DNA of 64,000 bases, taken from the NCBI GenBank assembly GCA_051294375.1, contig CM119270.1:5974027-6038026 (forward strand). Direction: 5' to 3'. Shown here in pieces: positions 35,899 to 46,259 of the stretch (positions within the stretch are counted from its first letter, which is position 1; every line of letters starts with the position of its first letter). The translations under genes and the position numbers were made by a program. The DNA comes from Paraspadella gotoi (Eukaryota; Chaetognatha). A model generated the notes under the pieces. The model did no database searches. It saw nothing but the letters and a program-made list of their open reading frames with translations, and was not told the origin of the DNA.

Positions 35899-38800
35899 GG
35901 TGGGGCGCTGAGAGTAAGTTCGAAGAAACGAGAAATGGACGGGGCTGAAAATATTGAAGGAGATAAAAGAAGTAAATCAAGCATCTGTGCTAATTTTACA
36001 ATGTGGCATTTTTTGTTAGCAGGGATTTACTTTTTGATTTATCTTTTTTAAAATAAACAATGCTAAATTATTACTAATATGGTACAAAGGAAGCAAAGTT
36101 GTTTATTACTAGTCTTTTATATTTAACTAATAGTAATTCGTCTCGAAGATTTTATTTTCTTCTTTATTGTTAAAATTAAAAATGGATAAAGGAGAGGTTT
36201 AGTTAACAATCTAAATATAACCTAACCCCTCATCTCAGCCTCACCCACCTACGGCGCCGGATTGCCCGCCCTCGGTCGCGCCGCCCGGACCTTACCTCGG
36301 CGAACGCGGCATCCTCACCTCCTACGAAATCTGCGCCGCCGTCGCGGCCGAGGGCGTCGACGTGGCCTTCGACGAGAGCCAGGGTTGCCCCTTTGCGATC
36401 GTGGGGGCAGTTGGTGTCGGAGGCGGCGGCGGCGGCGGCGGCGGCGCGCGGCGGCGGCGGCCGGCGGCGGCGGCGGCGGCGCGGCCGGCGGGGAGATACT
36501 TTTTCGGTTTTGACGACGTGAGAAGGTACATACATACAAGCATCGATTGGTTTTGTAAATTTGTGGCCGATTTGAATGAATTTTTCGACGCTTTATGTCT
36601 TCATCTGTTGATTAACCTTAATCAAAATTACAAAATGACATTTTCTTATCTCTTTTTTTTTTACTCTATATTTAAATCTATCTATTAATTTTTTTTTCAT
36701 TTTCCTTTTTAAATTTAAAATGCAGTTGGGAGATTGAAGATCGATTGGATGTCGACGAACGGTTTCGGGTGTGCTCGTCTGGGCTCTTGATCTGGACGAC
36801 TTCAACGGCAGCTTCTGCGGCGCGGACCCTTTCCGCTGATGCAGGCGATGCGGCTTAAGGTGAGGGACGTGATGTAGATGCGAAAGTGTTGAGAAGGATT
36901 GTTGTTGTTGTTGTTGTCGCGTCTCGAGCGGAAGGTGAGCCCGAGGAGGTCACTGGTCAGGCGATCCGAGAACTCTTTCATTTTATTGGTTAAACAAAAA
37001 GGGAGGGAATATCAAGTCTAGTTTCCTTCGTCCATGAGGACATCTCCATTTTAATTACTCTTTCAGTCCGCCAGATGGATCCTTTCTACGGAACCACGAC
37101 GGAATCTAACGACGTGCTTGGTCCATCGACGACGACGACTTCGGAGATGACGCCGATCGAATCTCTCGACCAATCAGGGTTCGAGGAAGATGTCGCCTTG
37201 GATACGTGCGTCCCGCGCTCCGTCGTCGACGACGAAGTAGACGACAACGACGACGACGACGACAAAAGAACGACGCTCGAATATCCGGAGAAATGCTTCG
37301 AGGTCGTTGCCAAGGTAACGATCGTTTGCCAATCGAAAAACTCATTACAATATCGGTTTCAACAGTAATGGTCGAGCTTCATTAAAAAAACATTTTTTGC
37401 GACACATTATCTTATCAAACTTCAACTGTCAGTTTAGTGACTACAATCTTTTGCTGTCTAAGATCAATCAAATTCAATCAAAGCAATCAAATCAATCTCC
37501 AGTCCGTCAAATGGGTAACTGCCCGCCACGCCTGCCGAGTCGCCGGCGGTCGCCTCCTTAGAATTCTCGACGAAGATCTGCAGACTTTTTTGTCGTCGTC
37601 GTTGTCGTCGCTGCTGCGACTCTTTCAGGTGATTGGTTGTTGTAGTTGTTTTATGCTGTTGTTGGCTTTTGTTGTTGTAATTGTTTTTATTCTCAGGTTG
37701 TTTATTTCTTGCTGTTGTTGTTGTTACTGTTATTAATGTTAATTGTCTTCATCATTTTGAACGGATTATTATAATGATTTAACAAATTTTTAGAAAGTTT
37801 TAATCCGCCATATGTAATGGCACGTGAAATAAACTATTGTTTTCTTTGGATCCCGCTAGAGGGACAGTTTCTGGTTCGGCGCCACCGACGCTCGCGAAGA
37901 AGGAAGTTGGACGTGGGACGACGGGGCGGCCATGAATTTCACAGCTTGGGCCACGGATCAGCCCAATGACCACTGGTCCGCCGGGCCAAAGGGTATTAAG
38001 TTTGGGGCAAAAAGGTTGCGGGGAGAGCGGTTTTGGTGAAATGGATGGAAAAATGTATTAGGATTTGTGGCGGAATCATCGGTCACTTCCCTTGACTGAT
38101 TGAAATACAATGTCGCTGAAAACAGTCGTAAAAGCTCAAATCGAGGGCTTACAGATTCGTCCCATATTGGTATGCTAACTGTTAGACAATGACAATCCTA
38201 TTCCAGGACAAGACTGCGGCGTTCTTTTCAAGGACAAACTTTATACGGACAACAGATGGCGATGGAACGACATGGCGTGCGATGGCAAACACCATTTCAT
38301 TTGCCAGTACAGATTCGAGGTGATTGATTATATCAATGATACTTATCCAAGCTATAAATAATAAACGATAAAGAATACATAAAAAATTACTCAAAACTGC
38401 AAAGAAAGTTAATTACAATGTAATAACTTGTATGTAATTTACATAAGTCGAACGTTGCTTTCAACATTGAAAGCAAAATTCGTGAGAAAATCATATTTCT
38501 TTTCTCCCCATTAGATCCCTTGTCTCGCTCCTCCTCCGCCGGTCAAAGCCACTCTGCTGGGTAAAGTTGCCAAAACTTACCCCACGAAATCGAAGCTACA
38601 GTATTCCTGTCACATCGGTCACGTCATAGAATCCGGTGGGTTAATTTATTTACATTTATGTAAAAAAATATAAAATATTTAAAATATATAAAAATGTTAA
38701 AATATGTAAAATATGTATGTATTGTATCGTTTCCTTTCTTTTCGTTGTTAAATGAGATTAGGTTTACAAAGTTGTAAAGTTTATTATTAGTATTTGTTAC

Positions 38801-39141
38801 AACGACGTTTATGTAAAATACTCTGATTTCATTTGTTGAGTTTGATTCCTCTGCGATGATATATTCATTATATATCATTATCATTATTTATCATCATATA
38901 TTTATATATATAAAAATTATACACCTCATAAATCTTAATAAAAATAATAACTTTGGAAAAAATCGCTGACAAATCAATCAATCTCTAGGCGGACGTCATA
39001 CCGCCTGCCGTGCCAATGGCACCTGGACCCGCGCGCCGCTGCATTGCCGCCGCGTCGATTGCGGCGCCATCACTCTGCGCGACGGTAGCGTAGCGTACGT
39101 CAACGATACGTCGTACCGATCGTTGGCGTATCTCACATGTG
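33694..39141 (+). CDS. GH18 chitinase + C-type lectin + sushi multidomain protein (frame-damaged copy, 3' cut by gap)
   Basis: GH18 enzymes hydrolyse chitin beta-1,4 bonds; C-type lectin domains bind sugars; sushi domains bind proteins. Exons (approximate where indels occur): 33694-33970, 34216-34385, 34705-34831, 35127-35224, 35520-35651, 35816-35913, 36239-36525, 36726-36859, 37067-37315, 37503-37628, 37862-37993, 38207-38319, 38515-38635, 38989-39141. GH18 signs are the [12 protein letters not shown] catalytic motif (exon 3), the [11 protein letters not shown] strand (exon 5, one base off frame here) and [15 protein letters not shown] at the barrel end (exon 8). After a Thr/Asp-rich linker comes a full [44 protein letters not shown] and [15 protein letters not shown]. 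Then one sushi domain (IPCLAPPPP to TWTRAPLHC) and the first half of another (VDCGAITL to SLAYLTC), where N starts. Homopolymer indels break exons 1-2, 5, 7 and 8; the inverted copy at 41612-43806 is intact where this one is broken. Confidence 0.82.
34899..34968 (+). repeat. R1 repeat in chitinase intron 3
   Basis: R1 core with 'gggcaagatagcttatttta' and the terminal ATTGGT-TGT-ACCAAT. Its mirror copy is at 42557-42621 in the other arm, so the insertion predates the duplication or allele split. Confidence 0.75.
35898..38332 (+). repeat. Direct repeat unit B, copy 1 (chitinase 3' half and CTLD exons)
   Basis: Direct copy of 39167-41607. It starts at the exon 6/intron 6 boundary of the chitinase and ends just after the last CTLD exon ('cagtacagattcgaggtgat'). 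Copies differ by frequent small indels. Only copy 1 continues into sushi exons. Confidence 0.92.
36417..36492 (+). repeat. (GGC)n tract within the chitinase coding exon
   Basis: A run of GGC/GCG triplets interrupts the GH18 exon between [13 protein letters not shown] and RYFFGFDDV. In other GH18 enzymes these flanks are joined by a short loop before the G(F/Y)DD motif. In frame it would encode Gly/Ala/Arg-rich sequence. The second copy (39684-39760) has a different length and phase, so either the tract is polymorphic or its length is misread. Confidence 0.8.
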
Positions 39142-39166
39142 NNNNNNNNNNNNNNNNNNNNNNNNN
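39142..39166. other. Assembly gap (25 N) inside a sushi domain
   Basis: The + strand exon stops at the gap directly after the codon for the second Cys of a sushi domain. After the gap the sequence restarts at the beginning of repeat unit B, copy 2, so the true downstream exons are not in this place. Confidence 0.99.
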
Positions 39167-41607
39167 GGTGGGCGCTGAGAGTAATTCGAAGAGACGAGAA
39201 ATGGACGGGCGTGAAAATATTGAAGAGAGAATAAAAGTAAATCAAGCATCTGTGGCTATTTTACAATTGGCATTTTTTGTTACAGGGATTTACTTTTTGA
39301 TTTATTTTTTAAAAATAACAATGCTAAATTATTACTAATATTGGTACAAAGGAAGCAAAAGTGTTTCTTACTCAGCTTTGAAATTTCTAAATAATTCGTC
39401 TCGAAGATTTTATTTTCTTCTCTTTATTGTTAAAATTAAAAATGGAATAAAGGAGAGGTTTAGTTAACAATCTAAATATAACCTAACCCCTCATCTCAGC
39501 CTCACCCACCTACGGCGCGGATTGCCCGCCCTCGGTCCCGGCGCGCCCGGACCTTACCTCGGCGAACGCGGCATCCTCACCTCCTACGAAATCTGCGGCC
39601 GCCGTCGCGGCCGACGGGCGTCGACGTGGCTTCGACGAGAGGCAGGGTGCCCTTTTGCTTCGTGGGGGCAGTGTGGTGTCGGAGGCGGCGCGGCGGCGGC
39701 GGCGGCGCGCGGCGGCGGCGGCGGCGGCGGCCGGCGGCGGCGGCGGCGGGCGGCGGCGGATACTTTTTATCGGTTTTGACGACGTGAGAAGGTACATACA
39801 TACAAGCATCGATTGGTTTGTATAATTTTGGCCGATTTGAATGAATTTTTCGACGCTTTATGTCTTCATCTGTTGATTAACCTTAATCAAAATTACAAAA
39901 TGACATTTTCTTATCTCTTTTTTTTTTTATCTATATTTAAATCTATCTATTAATTTTTTTTTCATTTTCCTTTTTAAATTTAAAATGCAGTTGGGAGATT
40001 GAAGATCGATTGGATGTCGACGAACGGTTTCGGGGTGTGCTCGTCTGGGCTCTTGATCTGGACGACTTCAACGGCAGCTTCTGCGGCCGCGGACCCTTTC
40101 CGCTGATGCAGGCGATGCGGCTTTAGGTGAGGGACGTGATGTAGATGCGAAAGTGTTGAGAAGGATTGTTGTTGTTGTTGTTTCGCGTCTCGAGCTGGAA
40201 GGTGAGCCCGAGGAGGTCACTGGTCACGGCGATCTCGGAGGAACTCTTTCATTTTATTGTTAAACAAAAAGGGGGGATATCAAGTCTAGTTTCCTTCGTC
40301 AATGAGGCATCTCCATTTTAATTACTCTTTCAGTCCGCCAGATGGATCCTTTCTACGGAACCACGACGGAATCTAACGACGTGCTTGGTCCATCGACGAC
40401 GACGACTTCGGAGATGACGCCGATCGAATCTCTCGACCAATCAGGGTTCGAGGAAGATGTCGCCTTGGATACGTGCGTCCGCGCTCCGTCGTCGACGACG
40501 AAGTAGACGAAACGACGACGACGACGACAAAAGAACGACGCTCGAATATCCGGAGAAATGCTTCGAGGTCGTTGCCAAGGTAACGATCGTTTGCCATCGA
40601 AAAACTCATTTACAATATCGCGTTTCAACAGTATAATGGTCGGGCTTCATTAAAAAAACTTTTTTTTGCGACACATATCTTATCAAACTTCAACTGTCGT
40701 AGTTTAGTGACTACAATCTTTTGCTGTCTAAGACTCAATCAAAATCAACATCAAAGCAATCAAATCAATCTCCAGTCCGTCAAATGGGTAACTGCCCGCC
40801 ACGCCTGCCGAGTCGCCGGCGGTCGCCTCCTTAGAATTCTCGACGAAGATCTGCAGACTTTTTTGTCGTCGTCGTTGTCGTCGCTGCCTCGACTCTTTCA
40901 GGTGATTGGTTGTTGTAGTTGTTTTATGCTGTTGTTGGTTTTTGTTGTTGTAATTGTTTTTTTCTCAGGGTTGTTTATTTCTTGCTGTTGTTGTTGTTAC
41001 TGTTATATTATGTTAATTGTCTTCATCATTTTTTTAACGGACTTTTATTAATGATTTAACAAATTTTTAGAAGTTTTAATCCGCCATATGTAATGGCACG
41101 TGAAATAAACTATTGTTTTCTTTGGATCCCGCTAGAGGGACAGTTTCTGGTTCGGCGCCACCGACGCTCGCGAAGAAGGAAGTTGGACGTGTGGACGACG
41201 GGGCGGCCATGAATTTCACAGCTTGGGCCACGGATCAGCCCAATGACCACTGGTCCGCCGGGCCAAAGGGTATTAAGTTTGGGGCAAAAAGGTTGCGGGG
41301 AGAGCGGTTTTGGTGAAATGGATGGAAAAATGTATTAGGATTTGTGGCGGAATTCATCGGTCACTTCCCTTGACTGATTGAAAATACAATGTCGCTGAGA
41401 AACAGTCGTAAAAGCTCAAATCGAGGGCTTACAGATTCGTCCCATATTGGTATGCTAACTGTTAGACAATGACAATCCTATTCCAGGACAAGACTGCGGC
41501 GTTCTTTTCAAGGACAAACTTTATACGGACAACAGATGGCGATGGAACGACATGGCGTGCGATGGCAAACACCATTCATTTGCCAGTACAGATTCGAGGT
41601 GATTGAA
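39167..41607 (+). CDS. Second copy of the chitinase 3' half and CTLD exons (repeat unit B, copy 2)
   Basis: Homologous exons lie at about 39509-39794 (GH18 with [16 protein letters not shown] intact), 39990-40122 ([20 protein letters not shown] intact, but one G short before it), 40335-40578 (linker), 40775-40901, 41137-41267 and 41488-41600 (CTLD). It begins right after the gap at the point where exon 6 ends, and ends by running into the inverted 5' half at about 41608. It is thus joined to no start and no sushi exons. Errors are different from those in copy 1: each copy is intact where the other is broken in several places, as expected for two noisy allelic sequences. Confidence 0.8.
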
Positions 41608-41611
41608 TTCT

Positions 41612-41828
41612 CTCTCTTTTCGAGTTTCCAAGATCTTCCGTAGGCGGCTAAACCGATGAGAAGTTTTTCCTTTGGGATTCCGAGCTCGTGCCAATAATTC
41701 ATCGCCTTAAAATAGATTGGGATTTGGTTTTAAAAAAATATACATTATCTAACTATTAAAAAGCCATTAACTTTTTTTTTAAATTTCAGTTTGGTTATCT
41801 CTCTCTCTTCTTCTTCTTCTCTCTTCTC

Positions 41829-41875
<47 letters not shown>

Positions 41876-43806
41876 AAGCCACATTGAGAGAGTCCTCTTC
41901 CTCCGTAGCTGAGAAGAGAGGAGAGTTGAATCCCGTTTTCGTCTCCCAGGATCCGTGAAGGTCATAGGTCATGATCCCGACAAAGTCCAGATCTTCACCC
42001 ATGACCTATGGGGCGATTGAAGGAATGGTAATTTTTTTTTGGTAGTAAAAACAATTGTGTATTTCAATGATAACGCCCTATATTCTAATCAAATTTTTGT
42101 TAACCATTTATTTAACTTTTTTCATTTTCCATCTTTTAATTTTCCGTATTTTACGGTAAGTAATACTAATTTTTTCACATGTACCTACTTCCCACTGATA
42201 CGTTGCTTTTATTTCGAAATATATTTCGATTGGATTTTCTTCAAAAGTTACTTGAATTAAGTTAATTATCGGATATTAAATATTATAACATTACAATTAC
42301 TTTAGCGTCGTAACCGGCGTCAATCTTGGGTTTTGCGGCGGCGACGGCGGCCGAGAGAAGCAATCGATTATTCTTCGATTCTTCATTTATCGACTTTCTA
42401 AATGAACAATTAAATATATAAATTAGTTAACAAGCCAAATACGATTGTTAACTAGCGAAAAAACCGGATGGGAAAATTCTTCCCAATAAAAACATCAACC
42501 CTTTCAAATTAAAATTTAAATTTAAATTTTTTTAAATTAACCGAATAAAAATATATATGAAATTGGTACAACCAATATAAAAATTATCCATTCATTTAAA
42601 ATAAATAAGCTATCTTGCCCCTGATTATATATTGAGACTAAAAAACAAACTCAATACTTGCGAACATTGCCACCATTTGCCACCGACCTGAAGGCCCTGA
42701 TGAGATCGGCGTGCTGCTTCTTCTGCCATCCACCCGGATATTCCCAGTCCAGATCGATTCCGTCCAAATTTCGGTCTCGAACGAAACGGATCGCGTTTTT
42801 GGCGAAGGTTCGTCTGAGAATTGAAAATGAAATTTACTCTATTCAAAAAATAAACGAACACATAAAAAGAAAAAAAGAAAATTTTGTCAGGAAATGTTTG
42901 AAAATGTTTTTCACATATAACTAAAAAAACGAGACCTTTGATAAATCTTCGACCGACCTTTCCGTTATATAGCATTTCAACTTTGACTTGTCCTTATTCT
43001 ACATACCTTAACTCCTATTCCGCATCCACGAAGACGTTAATACCTACCACCTCACAATATAGACCAAATCGAATCCTCGCTGCCCTCACTATTTCATCGT
43101 TTGGCCTTACCCGATCCTCACCCTTTCCTCACCTCGACGCTCCATCCCTGGCCGCCTCCGTGAAACCTTTGTTTGCCTCCGCGTTGGCGCCGCCGACGGA
43201 AATGAGGATTTTCAAATCCGGATTCACGGATTTTAGTTTCTTGATTCGACGCAAGAGGTCCTCGTCGTTTTTGGCGCGGGCCGTGGGTTTGAGGGACAAG
43301 TCTAACCAATCAAAGAATCAATCAGAAATCAGTCAATGAGTCAGTGATAGAATGAAGGAGTCAATGAGACAATGAATAAACGTTTTCGTCTATAAATGTA
43401 TGAGTTGATGAATAAAAGTTTGAGTCAGTGAATTAATAATTCAATTTATTAATTAAACCATTATTAAATTTAAATCAATCATTTAATAATTGAAGAATAA
43501 TCAAAAAATCAATCAATCAATCAATCATTCAATCTTCTCACCCTCGATGTAGTAAAAAGCATAAAGAATGTGCGTGCAGAGAAAGGGATCTACGTCCTCG
43601 GGCCAAAGCCGGGCTTCCGCCCCTCGGTCCTGTGACCAGTTGTTAAAGTAGCAGACGCGCCTCTTCTCGGCCGAGCCGGACGGCGTTCCGGAGGAGAAGC
43701 GGGCAATCCCGGCGAGGATCCCGGCGAAGACGAGTAAAGTCCGGACGGCCGAGAATGGAGAGAGAGTCGAAAGAGCGGGAAAAGACGGAAGGAGGAAAGT
43801 TGCCAT
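41612..43806 (-). CDS. GH18 chitinase, intact 5' half on the minus strand
   Basis: Six exons with matching phase: 43542-43806, 43133-43301, 42688-42813, 42301-42397, 41874-42005 and 41612-41705. Exon 1 has a hydrophobic leader (LLVFAGILAGIA, residues 24-35) and then RRVCYFNNWSQ and THILYAFYYIEG, the usual N-terminal strands of GH18. Exon 2 has LKILISVGGA. Exon 3 has the catalytic [12 protein letters not shown], in which the last Glu is the proton donor. Exon 5 has [11 protein letters not shown]. Exon 6 has [13 protein letters not shown] and then runs across the rearrangement junction into unrelated sequence. This is the best copy of the catalytic half. Its 3' half is not attached on this strand. 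Confidence 0.88.
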
Positions 43807-44429
43807 TTTTTTTCTCTTGAGGTTGCCGGAAAGATTCAGGTGGTTGCCGGAAAGATTCAGGTGGATGCCGAGAAGCAGCGGAGATTTGAATCAATGATGT
43901 TCGTTTCAAACGAAGTTGGTTAAATCTGGTCCTTGCAGGGAGTTGTTATAATTTTATTCTTTTGAAAGCTTTTTTGTCAAATGGCGGAATCTTTGCTTGC
44001 CGAGTTCGGTGTTTTTTTTATATTTTAAGTATATGAATGAAAATTATTTCCTTTTGTTTTCATTTCGAATGCCATTTTTAATTGTCACTGTTTTGTAATT
44101 ACTCTTTAGGGAAAACATCATTATGGATTTGCAGTTAGCCTAAGTTTATTCGCTTTAATTCGCTATTATTATTATTATTATTATTCGCTTCTTCTTGAAG
44201 TTGCGGGTGTTTGATGGAAAAGTACATAAAATAATATTGTCGTTTCAAAAATTTCATTCATATTTTTTTATTTTTGTAGAATTTTACTAGGTTCTTAATT
44301 TTGATTCTATCTTCGGTCAACTTTTACTTAATTTTCTTTTCTGTTTTGCTTCGCTACTAGATACTGACAATTTGCCAAAATTTTCTGACCCTTTTCCCTC
44401 TCGCTGTCTCCAATATCAAAAGGCGTTAA

Positions 44430-44482
<53 letters not shown>

Positions 44483-44534
44483 GCGCAAAGACCTACGAAA
44501 AAAAGGTGAGGCAAGCAGGAGTAAAGTTCGCTGA

Positions 44535-44540
<6 letters not shown>
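41612..44540 (-). repeat. Right arm of the second large inverted duplication
   Basis: Reverse complement of 32925-35898, including the GH18 5' exons, the R1 copy at 42557-42621 and the GA/CT tracts at 41805-41870 and 44432-44480. The arms are separated by repeat unit B (two copies), the sushi exons and the gap. Confidence 0.92.

Positions 44541-44594
<54 letters not shown>
44539..44594. repeat. GA microsatellite at the end of the inverted arm
   Basis: A GA tract directly outside the inverted-duplication boundary. As with the calreticulin duplication, the homology stops at low-complexity DNA. Confidence 0.85.
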
Positions 44595-44597
<3 letters not shown>

Positions 44598-44775
44598 AAA
44601 ATAAACTGTACACCGATTGGCCAAACTATTGACGGATGCATGTATCAGAATCGGAGCAGTGAATGTCCTGCTACAACTACTTTATTCACAATTATTCAGG
44701 TATTGCCCTTTAATTTGTTAAAATCGCTACTTGGCTTAAAATCATCTCTAAATTACAAACCATTGGTTTTATCGC

Positions 44776-44898
44776 TCAAGTGAAAAAAATTTTCTGAAAG
44801 AAGACGACGACAATGACGACTACGAGTATCCAAAGAACCAGGGACAACCAGCTATAATTGCCTTGGTTAAGTTCGAGCCCGAATTCAAAGAGAAATAA
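44776..44898 (+). CDS. Possible terminal exon of an unrecognised gene
   Basis: An open frame with acidic then neutral residues (KEDDDNDDYEYPKNQGQPAI, then IALVKFEPEFKEK) ends at a TAA, followed by AT-rich DNA. Codon use looks coding, but no matching upstream exon with a signal is certain. Low confidence; could be chance. Confidence 0.25.
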   Translation, partial: SSEKNFLKEDDDNDDYEYPKNQGQPAIIALVKFEPEFKEK

Positions 44899-44997
44899 AG
44901 ATTTAGATGATCATCAAACTATAAATAAGCTCCTTTTACCAGCACAAATAGTTCATTATTTGCTGATGGCGCAGTGACTCGCTTAAACCTCCATCCC

Positions 44998-45240
44998 TCA
45001 TGCGTCCGGCTTACTTGTCACATACAATTGAAGTTCACGCGGGCGATCAACCTCATTCATCTTTAATGGTCCCCATCTGCCGTATTGCAGATCTGAGATC
45101 TGAGTTTTGACCACTTGATTAGAAATTGCGATGGGCGAATCTTTCCGCCGGTTTTTTTCGTCGTCGGGAACGAGGTCGGTGGTCAACCTGGTTAATTGGT
45201 TTTCATCTCGCAGAGATGTTGGCTTTTTCATTGGCCACAT
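44998..45240 (-). other. Unrecognised open reading frame, 80 codons
   Basis: Minus-strand ORF with polar composition (SLRDENQLTRLTTDLVPDDE, then DLQYGRWGPLKMNEVDRPRE). It lies at the edge of a repeat-rich stretch and may be a transposon relic. No splice partner or homology recognised. Confidence 0.2.
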
Positions 45241-45609
45241 GATTTATTGGTGTCTCAGAGCGGGCGAACTTTCATCACACGTCATGATTGATACCCTCTG
45301 CACTTTTCCCCCCGTTTTTCTCTATAATAACTGATGCCTTACTTTTTTGTACATGGAACTCTAAGATGTTTGCGTATCTTTAAAAACACACATATTATTA
45401 GTCCACTCCTGGCTTATTTGCCTTGGCGTTTCCGATCAGAAATGTCTTTCTCAATGTTATTCTTCCCCTTTTGTACATAAAGCAATTGACGCTGCTATAT
45501 CAAAAAATCAATATAAATTTGGGAGCGAAGCTTAGAACAAAGTATTTCCTGATGCTATGAAAAATAAAAAGTTATTCTATTCTCATTTTGGGCGCCGGTT
45601 TTTAATAGT

Positions 45610-45890
45610 GGACGTTAAGGAAACAGCCGGGTTTCCTGTAACGCTCATTGGGATGGGGCATCTCACTGTTGGCTTTAGGGGCTTTCGAACCACAGTGAGG
45701 AATCCAGTCACTGGCGCGGTTACCCTAGGACGGTCGCGCTTTGTCAACGAAGAGGGAAGTCATTAGGATTGCGGATGGAACACTACGCCTTGGATGGTGT
45801 GTTCCCTCTCTGAGCCAATGGACTTGGCTGAACGATGGTGGACGTGAGGCGGTGTGAATATACCACCACAACGTTTCATTTATAACCCTT
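45610..45890 (-). repeat. SINE-like repeat family S3, copy 1
   Basis: Matches 47125-47360 in opposite orientation. The complement of 'ggggctttcgaacc' is GGTTCGAAAGCCCC, a good Pol III B box, so the element probably reads on the minus strand. It ends with 'gtggacgtgaggcggtgtga' and 'ataccaccaca', also found (inverted) at 47117-47150. Confidence 0.6.
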
Positions 45891-46259
45891 TCTCATCCGC
45901 ATTTTCGAATGACCACTTGATTTAAAATCGAAGGCAACATCTGGCATTTCCCTGGTCAGCGCAATTCGACTGACCAGTGACCACTCGATTGGAATATGAA
46001 ATTAAATAATCGCGAGTCCGTCACTTTTTACGTCAGTACATTTCCAGACATTTTGAGGAGAAACAGGAAAAACGGAAAGTTTCACCAAATACATTTTCTC
46101 GTTTTCAACTCATTTTAGTATCGGTAAGAATGTATTGTCGTTAAGGAAGTCAAATTTAGGCTATCGCTCTTGTTGATCGCCCTTTCATTGCATTCATTGC
46201 GAACTCCCGAATCTGTCCAGAGTACCGAGTAAATATTTTAAAACCCCCAGTGAAGCGAA

